Below are positions 50,254 to 59,768 of a DNA stretch of 64,000 nt, piece after piece. Position 1 is the stretch's first letter, and every line of letters begins with the position of its first letter. The DNA lies in assembly GCA_964411985.1 (NCBI GenBank), contig CAYPNF010000042.1:11461-75460 (forward strand), in the 5' to 3' direction. The DNA is from CAYPNF01 sp964411985 (lineage in GTDB: Bacteria; Verrucomicrobiota; Verrucomicrobiia; Limisphaerales; J093). The notes beneath the pieces were generated by a model that was not told the DNA's origin, did not search any database, and saw only the letters and a list, made by a program, of their open reading frames with translations. The position numbers and the translations under genes were made by a program.

Positions 50254-52170
50254 CTACGGTTTCGCTCTCTTCGAGCGCGCCGTGGCGGCCGCAGCGGGTG
50301 CTGGCTGGAAACTCTTCCAGGAGGTCAACGGAACCAGACCGATGCCGATGATGGCCAGCTGACTAAGGATGAACGCCAGCAACCAGTAAAACGCCTTGTC
50401 CATGAAACCATAGGAATGAAGGCCCACCCCGAGCATGTTCACGCCGAACCAGGAGAAGCTCGTAATGATGTTCCCGACAATCGCCAGGTTCATCATACCG
50501 CGGTCGGCCACCAGCCCACTCCAGCGTGCATGCAGAATGATCGCGTTCCACAGCACAATGATGAGCGCTCCGTTTTCCTTGGGATCCCAGCCCCAGAACC
50601 TTCCCCAGGATTGGTCGGCCCAAATACCTCCCAGCACCGTTCCCACAAAACTGAACAAGGTCGCGAAGCAGACGATCCCGTAGACCATCCTCGTCAAACT
50701 CTCAGCGGTCTCTCCGGAAAGTCCATTCGTGAAGAAGCCGCGCATCACGTACACGATGGCCAGGAAACCGGCCACGTAAGTAGCCGAATACCCCAGGGTG
50801 ATCACCACCACGTGGGTGGCGAGCCAGAAGTTCGTGTCCAACACCGCCCGTAACATTTCCATCGTGTCGCCGTCCAGCGACAAGTTGTGCGCCACAATCT
50901 GGGTCAGAAAACCGATCGCCGACGCCATCACCAGCCCGATGCTATCCCGGAAGAATCGTTCCAGGATGACTCCGAGCAGCACCGCACCCCAGCCCACAAA
51001 CACCGCTGAGGAATAGAGATTGGTTACCGGTGGCCGCCCTTCCAGGTACATCCGGAAAAGGATCCCCGCGGAGTGCACGACAAAGCCGAGCAACAGGAGG
51101 AGAAAAGCAGAGCGGTTGAAAAGCCGGAAGCCACCGAACCAGGAGGCGCATCCGAAGAGGAAGACCAGCACATAAAGTACGATGGACTGATAGAAAGGCC
51201 CCCACTGGTGGTACAAGAACTCGCTCTGGCCCTTGCGTAATTCCTTGGCAAAAGATTGTCCCAGCCAGACGCGGTATTCCGCCAGCGCGGTGTTGAACTT
51301 GGCGGACTGGTTCTGCCGGTACGCTGTCGCCATCACGGCATACTTGTCCACCGCTACGGGCAATTCCGGATTGCGCAGCATGTTCAAGAGTGCCGCCCCG
51401 ACATTCTGCCAGTCGTCCCGGCGTGCTTGCGGACCTGCCGGGGGAACCACCAGCGGATAGGAGGCGTTGGAGATGAAATCGTACTTCTGCAGCATCCCCA
51501 CCACGTGGTCGAGGTCAGCCTTGGAAAAATCTTTGCCTTCCTGCTGGGCGCGCAAGGCCGCCACTCCAGCGGGCAGGGCCTTCTGAAAGGCGGCTAACTC
51601 CGCCGAAAAATCGTCGGTGCTTTGCGGCCGAAACGTGTTCTTCAGCCGCTCATAGATGCTAAGACCGTACTGAAGCTTGAGCACTGCTTTCTCAAAGGTG
51701 CTGCGGACCTGGGCGTTGAGGTTGCCCGCCCGGCTCGCCTGTTTGTCGATCTCTTCCAGCTTGGGGCGCAACTGCTTCATGGTCGTGTGCATGTTCCCTT
51801 CAGGCGGCAAGCCCAAAAGCCCCCTCAGATCGGGATGGTCCACCCGAAACACGGGCCGCTCGTCGGCCAATTCAGGCTTCATGGTCAGCTCCAGCAACCA
51901 CTCGGTGGCGGAAAGCCGCTGGCCGTCAGGCAAAGCCACGGACTGCTTGCCTCGCATCACCAGGAGGGCGTTGCGGGCCACCGAATCCAGAGGCTGCACC
52001 CGGCCGTTCAGCAGGACTGGCAGACGGCCAAAATCGGTGGTGTTGAATTCTGTCTTGCTGCGTGGCGCCCGAAGGGCTGAGAACGTCCACGCAACCAGGA
52101 GCAGGAAAATGACCCACGGCATCCACCGGGAGGCAGTACTGGGGGCGGGGGCTGGAGAGGAGGCTTTCAT
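50254..52170 (-). CDS. ccsA: CcsA/ResC-like cytochrome c biogenesis protein with long N-terminal domain
   Basis: 638 aa, about twice the usual CcsA. Residues 1-330 have one N-terminal hydrophobic helix (PWVIFLLLVAWTFSALRAP) and a soluble, mostly helical domain (MLQKYDFISNASYPLVVP) that I do not recognise. The remaining half is the multi-helix haem-handling core with the WWD-type block GGIWADQSWGRFWGWDPKE and conserved histidines, e.g. in THVVVITLGYSATY and near FGVNMLGVGLHSYG. CcsA with ResB attaches haem to apocytochromes c outside the membrane (System II). It lies 25 bp downstream of the ResB gene. Confidence 0.92.
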   Translation of the reverse strand: MKASSPAPAPSTASRWMPWVIFLLLVAWTFSALRAPRSKTEFNTTDFGRLPVLLNGRVQPLDSVARNALLVMRGKQSVALPDGQRLSATEWLLELTMKPELADERPVFRVDHPDLRGLLGLPPEGNMHTTMKQLRPKLEEIDKQASRAGNLNAQVRSTFEKAVLKLQYGLSIYERLKNTFRPQSTDDFSAELAAFQKALPAGVAALRAQQEGKDFSKADLDHVVGMLQKYDFISNASYPLVVPPAGPQARRDDWQNVGAALLNMLRNPELPVAVDKYAVMATAYRQNQSAKFNTALAEYRVWLGQSFAKELRKGQSEFLYHQWGPFYQSIVLYVLVFLFGCASWFGGFRLFNRSAFLLLLLGFVVHSAGILFRMYLEGRPPVTNLYSSAVFVGWGAVLLGVILERFFRDSIGLVMASAIGFLTQIVAHNLSLDGDTMEMLRAVLDTNFWLATHVVVITLGYSATYVAGFLAIVYVMRGFFTNGLSGETAESLTRMVYGIVCFATLFSFVGTVLGGIWADQSWGRFWGWDPKENGALIIVLWNAIILHARWSGLVADRGMMNLAIVGNIITSFSWFGVNMLGVGLHSYGFMDKAFYWLLAFILSQLAIIGIGLVPLTSWKSFQPAPAAAATARSKRAKP

Positions 52171-52195
52171 GCAAAAACTGGGGAGCTGAGGAGGT

Positions 52196-53335
52196 TCAGG
52201 AGCGGCGGCGCAGGAATGCGAACAAATGATACAGGAACTGGATCGTGAGCCCGGCTCCTACCAGAACACAGGCGACGTAGGGGGTCAGCCAGCTGGGATT
52301 GCGCACGACTTGAAAAATCGTGATGCGAGGATCCCGCTCGTCGTACCCCGACTGATAAAAGGTCTCCCCGTCGTATCGCAACGGGTTGTTCATATAGATC
52401 AGCACTTCGCGGTCTTCCTTGGTGTCGGAACGTAGAATCCTCACCCGACTGGAGAAATTTTTCGGAATCTCCGTCCCCATGTATTTATCATGCGAGAACT
52501 TGAGCAACTCGAGCCCGAACGGCTTGTAATAGCGGCGCAGCCGCAAGTTGATCCGGTAGGTCTTGTTGTCGTGGGTGAAGGTCTGCGGCGAATCCAGCCA
52601 TTCACTCGCCAACCAGGTCCCCAAGGAACCGGAGGGAGCTACCAACTCCACGTAGGCACTCGGCACGTTCCGGGCGTCCATCCGCGGGGTGGGTGGAGCT
52701 TCTTTGAACACCACGTTCTTGCCAATCCCCTGGGTGGCAGGGTTGCCTTCCGGTCCGACCGATGCCAGCGGGGCGTTGGTGGAGTTAATGTAGAAATGCT
52801 TGACCTTGACGGTAAAGGGCAACTGCGGATGGGTGATCTCCTTCCCGGGACGAAGCCGATCCTGGGGGATCGCCACCACCAAATCGGACTTCGGATCGGT
52901 TGTATCCAGAATGGCCAGCTCGCACTGGCGCGAATCCTCGGAGTAGCTCTTCACCTCCCCTTCCGTGAGGCGCATGCTACTTTCCACCTGGAGCAGGTCG
53001 GAGGCTAGCTGACCCACCAGCAACAAGATCAATCCAAAGTGCGTCAGTTGAAGACCCAACTTCTCCTTGGATAGCTCAAAACGAACGAGGTAGGAGGTGA
53101 TCAGATTGGCCAGTAGCACCCCCCCCACCAAATACCCTCCGGGCAGGACCGGAATGTGGATTCCGGTCTTGGGTATGTTCCAGAAAATGATGATGCTTCT
53201 AAAGTACTTAGCCTGAGCGGCATAAGTACCTATCTCCACCTGCGCCATGGTCCCGACAAAAACCAGGATCATCGCGAAGAACAAGGCGACAATCGTCAAA
53301 CGCAATGAGGCTAGGCCGTTAAGGATCTTTTCCAT
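52196..53335 (-). CDS. resB: ResB-like cytochrome c biogenesis protein
   Basis: 379 aa. TM helices at ~10-30, ~68-85 and ~95-115 precede a large soluble domain (about 120-340: SMRLTEGEVKSYSEDSRQCEL, PQLPFTVKVKHFYINST, YYKPFGLELLKFSHDKYMG, ETFYQSGYD) and a last helix at ~350-372. The ETFYQSGY sequence is a strong ResB marker. With CcsA it forms the System II haem ligation complex. Cytochrome clients are not encoded in the window, but the kinase at 41846 has a CxxCH motif that this machinery would have to mature. Confidence 0.9.
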   Translation of the reverse strand: MEKILNGLASLRLTIVALFFAMILVFVGTMAQVEIGTYAAQAKYFRSIIIFWNIPKTGIHIPVLPGGYLVGGVLLANLITSYLVRFELSKEKLGLQLTHFGLILLLVGQLASDLLQVESSMRLTEGEVKSYSEDSRQCELAILDTTDPKSDLVVAIPQDRLRPGKEITHPQLPFTVKVKHFYINSTNAPLASVGPEGNPATQGIGKNVVFKEAPPTPRMDARNVPSAYVELVAPSGSLGTWLASEWLDSPQTFTHDNKTYRINLRLRRYYKPFGLELLKFSHDKYMGTEIPKNFSSRVRILRSDTKEDREVLIYMNNPLRYDGETFYQSGYDERDPRITIFQVVRNPSWLTPYVACVLVGAGLTIQFLYHLFAFLRRRS

Positions 53336-53338
53336 ACG

Positions 53339-54544
53339 TCACTTCGAGCTTTTGATATACTCCAAGAAGGCTGGCTTTTCCGATTCCACCAAGCCCTCGT
53401 CCCCGGTCATCTTGTAGAACCAGGTGGACCCACCTTTCTTGATCCCAGCTGCCAGCATGCGGCGCTTCGAGGCCTCGTTTTTCAGATCTACGAAGTAACC
53501 CTCCCCCGCTCCTTCCGGCGGCGACTGCAGGGCCTGCTTCAGCTCAGCGTCTCCGAAGGCAGGCAGACCCAGCTGGCCCCTCCAGCGGTTCACGTTGGGG
53601 GCAACCCCACCCCCATCGCCAGACAGGCTGGATACCGTTACCTCAGCCTTCCCTTGCGCGCTCTCGATGGTGTACTTAGCGGTCTGCATGGCGCCCGGTG
53701 CCACCTGCTTCCAGCGGGAGGGTGCCGCCTGCTTGGATGAGCCTTCTGCGGCAACAGCTTGCGCTGATGGCGGTTCAGCCGCTGGCGGCGCTGCCTGGGC
53801 CGGAGAACCGGCCGGGAAGGTGAGCTTCTTGAGGAAACCGACGAAAACAGGCTTTTGTTTGGCTACCAAAGCATTATCCCCCAACATTTTAAAAAACCAG
53901 GCCATATTGTCCCGGTACAAGAAGGCGGCCAACATCCGCGGCTTGTCGGTATCCGCTCCGGCCAGATCCACTAACTTGCCCTCTAAACCGGCGATCTCCA
54001 CCTTCTCCACCGTCTTAGCCAACTCCTCGGCGTTGATGGGGGGCAACCCAACCTGGCCTCGCCAACGGTTTACGTTATCCAGATCTCCACCCGCCTGCCC
54101 AGGCAGGGGAATGATCGTCACCTTTGCCTTGGCAGCGCCGTCGGCAATGGAAAACTGGCCAACCTGCATTTGCCCTGGCGGCAACTCGCTCCACCCAGTC
54201 GGTACCTCCCAACGGATCTCCGAAGGGGAAGCAGCTGCGTCGGTCGCGATCCCCGCTCCCATCCCGCCACCCATCCCCATGTTCATGCCAGCATGGGGAT
54301 CGGCCTGGGCAGGCGGCGGTGCGTCCTTGGGCGCGTTGTAAGCTTCAATGTCCTGTCGACCGCACCCCGCCAAGAGGAGGGGGATCAGCCCGGTGCAGAG
54401 CAGACCAATCCGAAAGCGCCGGTTCGCCGTGGACCACGCGGGTTTGCTACGGTGATGCGACTCAGGGATGCCTAACCGCCAGGCTGGGGATACCCCGGTG
54501 AGACTCAACAGGTCTTTCTTATTTCGATGATTCAAGAATAACAT
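53339..54544 (-). CDS. Putative lipoprotein with two tandem repeats of an unknown domain
   Basis: 401 aa from the ATG at 54544. A lipobox, LLLAG-Cys61, follows a hydrophobic run, but it is far from this start, so translation may really begin nearer the hydrophobic run. The mature chain has a Met/Gly-rich linker and then two homologous domains: the first about residues 108-250 (WEVPTGWSELPPGQMQ, VNRWRGQVGLPPI, MLAAFLYRDNMAWFFKMLGD) and the second about 280-400 (RWKQVAPGAMQTAKY, VNRWRGQLGLPAF, GSTWFYKMTGDEGLV). I do not know the family. It ends 3 bp before the resB start and is probably part of the cytochrome c maturation operon. Confidence 0.78.
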   Translation of the reverse strand: MLFLNHRNKKDLLSLTGVSPAWRLGIPESHHRSKPAWSTANRRFRIGLLCTGLIPLLLAGCGRQDIEAYNAPKDAPPPAQADPHAGMNMGMGGGMGAGIATDAAASPSEIRWEVPTGWSELPPGQMQVGQFSIADGAAKAKVTIIPLPGQAGGDLDNVNRWRGQVGLPPINAEELAKTVEKVEIAGLEGKLVDLAGADTDKPRMLAAFLYRDNMAWFFKMLGDNALVAKQKPVFVGFLKKLTFPAGSPAQAAPPAAEPPSAQAVAAEGSSKQAAPSRWKQVAPGAMQTAKYTIESAQGKAEVTVSSLSGDGGGVAPNVNRWRGQLGLPAFGDAELKQALQSPPEGAGEGYFVDLKNEASKRRMLAAGIKKGGSTWFYKMTGDEGLVESEKPAFLEYIKSSK

Positions 54545-54685
54545 TATGCTCGATGCAACCGCGAGGATGCAATGAAAGGTTCAGGGCCACTGGGTTCGCG
54601 TCTGCCGCAGTTCAGCAATATTGCTAACCCACATGCCAAAATTTGGCAAATGACGAACTGTTCATGGACGCGATTGGGCGGCGGC

Positions 54686-55333
54686 CTAGATCCCTTCCAC
54701 CCAAAGCCACCAGGGCCCGTAGAGATGCTCGTAGGAGCTGTCTCCAAAATTGGGAGGCATCCCTCGTTCCGAGTAGACCAGCCCGGCCCACATGCAGTCC
54801 TGTGCTTTCATAAGTCTCGTTCCAGTAACGGTTTCCAACCAGATCATCCCAGGATCCGACCCACTCTCGCCGGGAGGATTCCGGTAAGCGGCCCGGACGC
54901 GAAACAAACCGGCTGAACCGGCACCTTCCTCAGAACTCTCTGCGGGAATCTCCTGAATGGCGGCGATCTGCTTCAATAACGATTTTTCGCTCAGAAAGAT
55001 GCGTATCATCAGAACCGAGTGCGTCCCATAGATCAGTCCCAGAACTCCAAGGATCCCAGCCAACTCCGCCCAGGGGGGCCAGGGAGGACGCGCCCAACGC
55101 CACGTCCACAAGGCTTGGGTAACCCGCAGGAGGGCAAGACCGGCAATCCCAAGCAACGTAAACCAGACAAAAGGGAACCACCCCGACGGGATCGCGGCGT
55201 CAGTGCCAATCACCAAGTGGGCTCCCAAGAGCCCATAAAGGAGGGTGAGTTCAAAACGGGAGGGAGCTGCTCCCCCCCCTGAAGTTGGGGCAGTCTCTGG
55301 CGAATCCGCATTCGTCTGGGGCGGTTGACTCAT
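54686..55333 (-). CDS. Membrane protein of unknown function, first gene of the resB operon
   Basis: 215 aa with about three TM helices (residues ~30-48, ~54-70 and ~90-110), then a soluble C-terminal part (MIWLETVTGTRLMKAQDCMW, GPWWLWVEGI). No family recognised. It lies 141 bp upstream of the lipoprotein gene, with resB and ccsA following; co-transcription is likely but not shown. Its small, Trp-rich ending suggests a membrane-surface contact. Confidence 0.7.
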   Translation of the reverse strand: MSQPPQTNADSPETAPTSGGGAAPSRFELTLLYGLLGAHLVIGTDAAIPSGWFPFVWFTLLGIAGLALLRVTQALWTWRWARPPWPPWAELAGILGVLGLIYGTHSVLMIRIFLSEKSLLKQIAAIQEIPAESSEEGAGSAGLFRVRAAYRNPPGESGSDPGMIWLETVTGTRLMKAQDCMWAGLVYSERGMPPNFGDSSYEHLYGPWWLWVEGI

Positions 55334-55432
55334 GGAGTATGGGACGACCCAGGTACGGTCGGACTACCAGTAAGTTGTCTCCAATGCATAGCTTTCGGCA
55401 CCGCCTCAAGTCCAGCGGGTATTGCGCCATCT

Positions 55433-56749
55433 TCAAGGAGAAAAAGGCAGGAAACGAATCCTTCTCACATAACCCACATCGTTCTCGACCACGAGTATGT
55501 TCCCATCGCCGTCTACCGAAACGCTCCGTACCTCGCTCAGCTTGTAGCCCGGGGAATAGAAGTACTCGTCATCCCCGGTATGCCATCCTTTCAATCCATC
55601 CACAAACAAGCGGGCGATCCCATTTGGATCGACGTACCAAAGCTGACTTCCCTCATGCGTTCCCAAGAAGTAGCCGTCGTTCGGGAGAAAGGCGATCCCC
55701 CGGACACCCCAAAACCCAGTTGCAAGCGCCGAGGCCCCATCGCCGGCCGCCACCATGCTGCCATCACCGGCGATCACTGTAAGGTTACCTCCCGAACTCA
55801 CCCGGTAGACCCGATTCGCTCCTCTGTCGGTCACCACCAAGCGCCCGGCGTTATCCATCGCCAGATTCCCAAGGTCCGTGAAACTCGTGTTCAGGTTCTT
55901 GACCCCGCTTCCGGGCGTCCACCGTTTCAGCTTCGTTCCGGCGCAAAAGTAGATCAGTTGCTCGTCCTCACTTACCCACAGCCCTCGCCCCCCATTTATG
56001 GATCCTTCCGCATCCACCAAGGTCGTCATCCAACCCGAGGCAGACAACCGTCGGATGAGGCCATTGCCGGTATCCAGGATGTACACCGTTCCGTCAGGTT
56101 TCACATAGAGCCCATTAGGGGAAGAGAGTTGAAGGCTTTTGCCCAGGGCGGGCCCATTACCGTTGAAACCCGTTTCATGGGTCCCCGCCACGGTGTGGAT
56201 GAATCCGTCGGCGTCGACCTTGAGCACTGAGTGGCTGTCCTTATCCACAATGAACACGTTCCCCGCCCCGTCAGCCATCGCGTGATGGGGACGGCTCAAG
56301 GTCACTGACTTTGCAGAAGCCCCTTCAAACTCCGGCTTCCAATAATTGAAATCGGACATGCCTCCCATGCCGTCTCCAGCCAGGGTCTCCAAAATCCCGT
56401 ATTCCCCCACCAAGTTCGTGAAACCTTTCGGAGTGCCACTCACATCCGAGGTGTACAGCCGCGTGTAGGTCTGGGCCCCTGAAAGGGGTGATGCGGAGGA
56501 GCCCGCAGAATTGGTGGTGAATCGGCTCTGGACCGCGCTCCAAGGTCCGGACGGGGTTGCCGCGTGTTCGATGCGGCAAATCCCGGGAACCATCGCGTTC
56601 GTCCAGGCAAGGGAACCATCCCGTCCCCAGGAAGTGACGGCAAAATCCCCCCCTTGGCATCCAAGCAGGAGCATCCATCCCCAAACTACGTCCCACCAGC
56701 CGAGGGTCCTACCCCACTTCACCCCTGAACCATGTCTAACAAAACACAT
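55433..56749 (-). CDS. NHL-repeat beta-propeller lipoprotein
   Basis: The ATG at 56749 gives 438 aa; a GTG at 56779 would add 10 residues. A lipobox-like MLLLGCQG ends a hydrophobic segment near residue 31. An N-terminal region (SAVQSRFTTNSAG, QTYTRLYTSD) resembles the short domain often found before propellers in Verrucomicrobia. From ~120 on come NHL-type blades: SRPHHAMADGAGNVFIVD, SSPNGLYVKPDGTVYILDTG, TDLGNLAMDNAGRLVVTDRG and VRSVSVDGDGNILVVENDVG. These six- or seven-blade propellers are outer-membrane or surface proteins binding glycans or other partners. The gene is divergent from the GH10 gene. Confidence 0.85.
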   Translation of the reverse strand: MCFVRHGSGVKWGRTLGWWDVVWGWMLLLGCQGGDFAVTSWGRDGSLAWTNAMVPGICRIEHAATPSGPWSAVQSRFTTNSAGSSASPLSGAQTYTRLYTSDVSGTPKGFTNLVGEYGILETLAGDGMGGMSDFNYWKPEFEGASAKSVTLSRPHHAMADGAGNVFIVDKDSHSVLKVDADGFIHTVAGTHETGFNGNGPALGKSLQLSSPNGLYVKPDGTVYILDTGNGLIRRLSASGWMTTLVDAEGSINGGRGLWVSEDEQLIYFCAGTKLKRWTPGSGVKNLNTSFTDLGNLAMDNAGRLVVTDRGANRVYRVSSGGNLTVIAGDGSMVAAGDGASALATGFWGVRGIAFLPNDGYFLGTHEGSQLWYVDPNGIARLFVDGLKGWHTGDDEYFYSPGYKLSEVRSVSVDGDGNILVVENDVGYVRRIRFLPFSP

Positions 56750-56833
56750 GCGAGTTTTATAAACCGCCCCAGAGAACACAGCAACAAGTGCTTGCCGCTT
56801 GTCTCATCGCCACACTCCTGCTAGAAGCACGAC

Positions 56834-58486
56834 ATGGAATCCATCCGATCTTGCCTGATTGGTCTCAGCCAGCCAAAAGAGTTGCCCCGTAAACGGTGGC
56901 TCATCGCAAGACTCTGTGCGCCCCTGGCACTGCTCGCCTCGAGCTTCTTTTCACCGTTGCAGGCCCAGCCGAAGGATCTGGACGCCGCCATCCGCAAGGT
57001 CCGCATGGGAACCTTGCAGATTGAGACCTCTCCCGGCGCGGAAGTAAGGGTGGAACAAGTCCGGCATGAGTTTTGGTTTGGCGCGGCTCTGGCAAATCAG
57101 TTCTTTGGGCGCGGCTCAGACTCCCCGGAAGCCACTCGCTACAAGGAGATGTTCCTCACCAACTTCAACGCGGCCGTCACCGAGAACGCCCTAAAATGGC
57201 ACGACATGGAGCGCGAACAAGGCCAAGTCAATTATCGAGTGGTGGACTCCATGCTGGCTTGGACCGATCAGAACGGCATTCCGTTGCGCGGCCACAACAT
57301 CTACTGGGGCATTCCCAACCGCGTCCAACCCTGGCTCAAATCGATGGACGATGAAACCCTCCGTTCCACTCTCAAAGCAAGGGCGCTCGACATCGGGAAG
57401 AAGTACAAGGGGCGTTTCGCGGAGTATGACCTCAACAACGAGATGATTCACGGCAACTACTATGCCGACCGCCTTGGCCAAGGGATCACGAAGGAGATGG
57501 TTTCCTGGGTCCGAGAGGCCGACCCCAAGGCTGTCCTCTACCTGAACGACTACGACATCCTGACGGGACGAAGGCTCGCGGACTATATCGCTCACATTCG
57601 TGGTTTTCTGGCCCAAGGAGTTGCCTTTCAGGGTATCGGCGTACAAGGCCATCTGCATGGCGATTCGTTCGATGCCGCAGCCCTCCAAGATGCCTTGGAT
57701 CGTCTGGCCGAGTTCAAACTCCCAATTCGCGTGACGGAGTTCAATTTCCCCGGGCAACGATCCAAATACTACGAAAACCGCAACGCCCGTCTTTCCGAGG
57801 AGGAGGAACAGGCGAAGGCCAAGGCCATCCGCGATTACTACCGCATCTGCTTCGCTCACCCTGCCGTAGAGGGAATCCTGATGTGGGGCTTTTGGGAGGG
57901 CGCTAACTGGATCCCGGTATCCAGCCTGTACCGGCGTGATTGGAGCCCCACGCCCGCAGCCGAGGCTTATCGTGATTTAGTTTTCCGACAGTGGTGGACG
58001 AAATGGAGCGGAAAAGCCGACGCACAAGGCCGTTGTGAAGTGCCCGCCTTTTATGGTCGACACCGTGTCATCGTTGGAAGCCAGGAGAGGGTGGTGGACC
58101 TGAAGCGGTCGGAAGGTGCCTGTCGTGTTCCTCTGACGGGATCTTCCGCAAACACCACCAACGCAGCCACCCGTGTCCGTGCGCTGGTACTCAGCAAACC
58201 CGGTGGCCAACACTCGCCGTTCGTCGCCGCCGCGAAGGATTGGCTCACGAACTTCAGGGTACGAAACCGTTTTGCATTCGATTACCTTCAGGACACCAAG
58301 ACCATCACTGCGGCCTCGTTGGCTGATTACAGCCTGTTCGTCCAACTGGATTATCCCCCCTACAAGTGGACCCCCGAGGCGATGGCCGCCTTCCGAGAGT
58401 ACATCGAAAAAGGGAAAGGCGGCTGGGTCGGCTTTCATCATGCAACCTTGCCCATTCTCTGGGCTGCAGGCGAGAAAACGCTGTGA
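56834..58486 (+). CDS. GH10 endo-beta-1,4-xylanase with a truncated ThuA-like C-terminal domain
   Basis: 550 aa with a signal peptide (about 19-48). The GH10 barrel runs about 75-385: the start NQFFGRGSDSPEATRYKEMF, TENALKWHDMEREQG, GHNIYWGIPNRVQPW, acid/base Glu203 in DLNNEMIHGN, LNDYDIL, GIGVQGHLHGDS, nucleophile Glu302 in RVTEFNFPG, and GILMWGFWEGANWIP near the end. Residues ~447-550 start a ThuA (trehalose-utilisation/glutamine-amidotransferase-like) domain (ALVLSKPGGQHSPF, YIEKGKGGWVGFHHATLP), but the chain stops near the middle. The stop overlaps the next ATG (TGATG), so the domain was cut rather than frameshifted into the following gene, which opens with a signal peptide. Confidence 0.92.
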   Translation: MESIRSCLIGLSQPKELPRKRWLIARLCAPLALLASSFFSPLQAQPKDLDAAIRKVRMGTLQIETSPGAEVRVEQVRHEFWFGAALANQFFGRGSDSPEATRYKEMFLTNFNAAVTENALKWHDMEREQGQVNYRVVDSMLAWTDQNGIPLRGHNIYWGIPNRVQPWLKSMDDETLRSTLKARALDIGKKYKGRFAEYDLNNEMIHGNYYADRLGQGITKEMVSWVREADPKAVLYLNDYDILTGRRLADYIAHIRGFLAQGVAFQGIGVQGHLHGDSFDAAALQDALDRLAEFKLPIRVTEFNFPGQRSKYYENRNARLSEEEEQAKAKAIRDYYRICFAHPAVEGILMWGFWEGANWIPVSSLYRRDWSPTPAAEAYRDLVFRQWWTKWSGKADAQGRCEVPAFYGRHRVIVGSQERVVDLKRSEGACRVPLTGSSANTTNAATRVRALVLSKPGGQHSPFVAAAKDWLTNFRVRNRFAFDYLQDTKTITAASLADYSLFVQLDYPPYKWTPEAMAAFREYIEKGKGGWVGFHHATLPILWAAGEKTL

Positions 58487-59682
58487 TGACCAGAATCCTC
58501 TCTCTAGCCCTCGTCGTATGGATGCTGCCAGGCCTACTATCGGCCCAGGTGCCGGGAGTCGTCATCCATCACAGCCCACAATCCAGCGGACTCTATATCG
58601 GCTCGCCCAGTATCGCCATCCTCCCGAACGGTCATTACGTGGCCTCCCACGATTTCTTCGGGCCCAAATCGGGCGAGCACGAAAAAGCCCGCAGCCAGGT
58701 GTTCCGGTCCGTGGACCGGGGGCTGACGTGGGCCAAGACCGCCGAAATCCACGGAGCCTTCTGGTCAAGCCTCTTCGTTCACCGGGGAGCCCTCTACCTG
58801 CTTGGGCCGGATCGCCATCACGGCAATGTGCTAATTCGAAAATCGCTGGATGAAGGCCGAACCTGGACCTCCCCCACCAACCCCCAAACTGGGCTACTGC
58901 GATCGGATGGTGAATACCATTGCGCGCCCATGCCGGTCATCGAATTTCAGGGGCGCCTTTGGCGCGGCATGGAACACCGCGATCCTCCCGTAGCCTGGGG
59001 GATCAACTACCGAGCTGGAGTTCTCTCCGCTCCCATCGATGCCGATTTGCTCGATGCTGCAAACTGGCGATCTTCCGATTTCGTCCCGAGTGACCGAAGT
59101 TGGAACAACGGGGACATGGGAGCGTGGTTGGAAGGAAATGTCGTCGTCGATCCCCACGGGCAACTCGTGGATGTCTTACGAGTTCAGACCAGTTCCCCCA
59201 GCGAGAAGGCCGCCATTCTTCGAATCAGTGCCGACGGTACCACGGCCAGCTTTGATGCAAAGACCGGTTTTATCGACTTCCCGGGCGGGGCTAAGAAGTT
59301 CGCGATCCGTCGGGACCCAGAGGGAAGACTCTACTGGTCCCTGGCCAGCATCGTCCTGGAAAAACACCGAGCCCAAAACCCGGGCAGCATTCGCAATGCG
59401 TTGGCACTGACCTGCTCCCCTGACCTGCGTCATTGGAGTGTCCGATGCATTCTCCTCTACCATCCCGACGTCAAGAACCATGGTTTTCAGTACGTCGACT
59501 GGTTGTTCGAAGGCGAGGACATGATCGCAGCCTGCAGAACCGCGTTTGACGATGGCCAAGGGGGAGCTCACAACAACCATGATGCCAATTACCTAACCTT
59601 CCACCGATTCGCAAAGTTCCGGGGCCTCACCATGACTGATTCCGCGCCTGGATCGCTCGAGCCGTCCCCGCAGACGCCATAG
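58486..59682 (+). CDS. Secreted sialidase-like (BNR/Asp-box) beta-propeller protein
   Basis: 398 aa from the ATG at 58486, which begins a signal peptide (TRILSLALVVWMLPGLLSAQ). Asp-box repeats are visible: SVDRGLTWAKT and SLDEGRTWTSP, with further propeller strands (LSAPIDADLLDAANWRSSD, LALTCSPDLRHWSVRC). The fold is the six-bladed sialidase/exo-alpha-sialidase-like family, seen in many verrucomicrobial secreted proteins; the Arg triad of true sialidases is not evident, so it may be a different exo-glycosidase or a binding protein. It is translationally coupled to the GH10 gene (TGATG). Confidence 0.85.
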   Translation: MTRILSLALVVWMLPGLLSAQVPGVVIHHSPQSSGLYIGSPSIAILPNGHYVASHDFFGPKSGEHEKARSQVFRSVDRGLTWAKTAEIHGAFWSSLFVHRGALYLLGPDRHHGNVLIRKSLDEGRTWTSPTNPQTGLLRSDGEYHCAPMPVIEFQGRLWRGMEHRDPPVAWGINYRAGVLSAPIDADLLDAANWRSSDFVPSDRSWNNGDMGAWLEGNVVVDPHGQLVDVLRVQTSSPSEKAAILRISADGTTASFDAKTGFIDFPGGAKKFAIRRDPEGRLYWSLASIVLEKHRAQNPGSIRNALALTCSPDLRHWSVRCILLYHPDVKNHGFQYVDWLFEGEDMIAACRTAFDDGQGGAHNNHDANYLTFHRFAKFRGLTMTDSAPGSLEPSPQTP

Positions 59683-59768
59683 GCGTTGCCAAGGAAGGCG
59701 CGGTATCCCCATGGCCCCCGCTGGTGAGTTCTACTCCTCCTAGCACCTCGGAAGGCAGAAGGTTGGGG

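Noticed and set aside
55325..56230. Plus-strand frame of 301 codons at the NHL gene
   Set aside because: The minus strand encodes NHL blades in order; the plus frame is low-complexity and motif-free.
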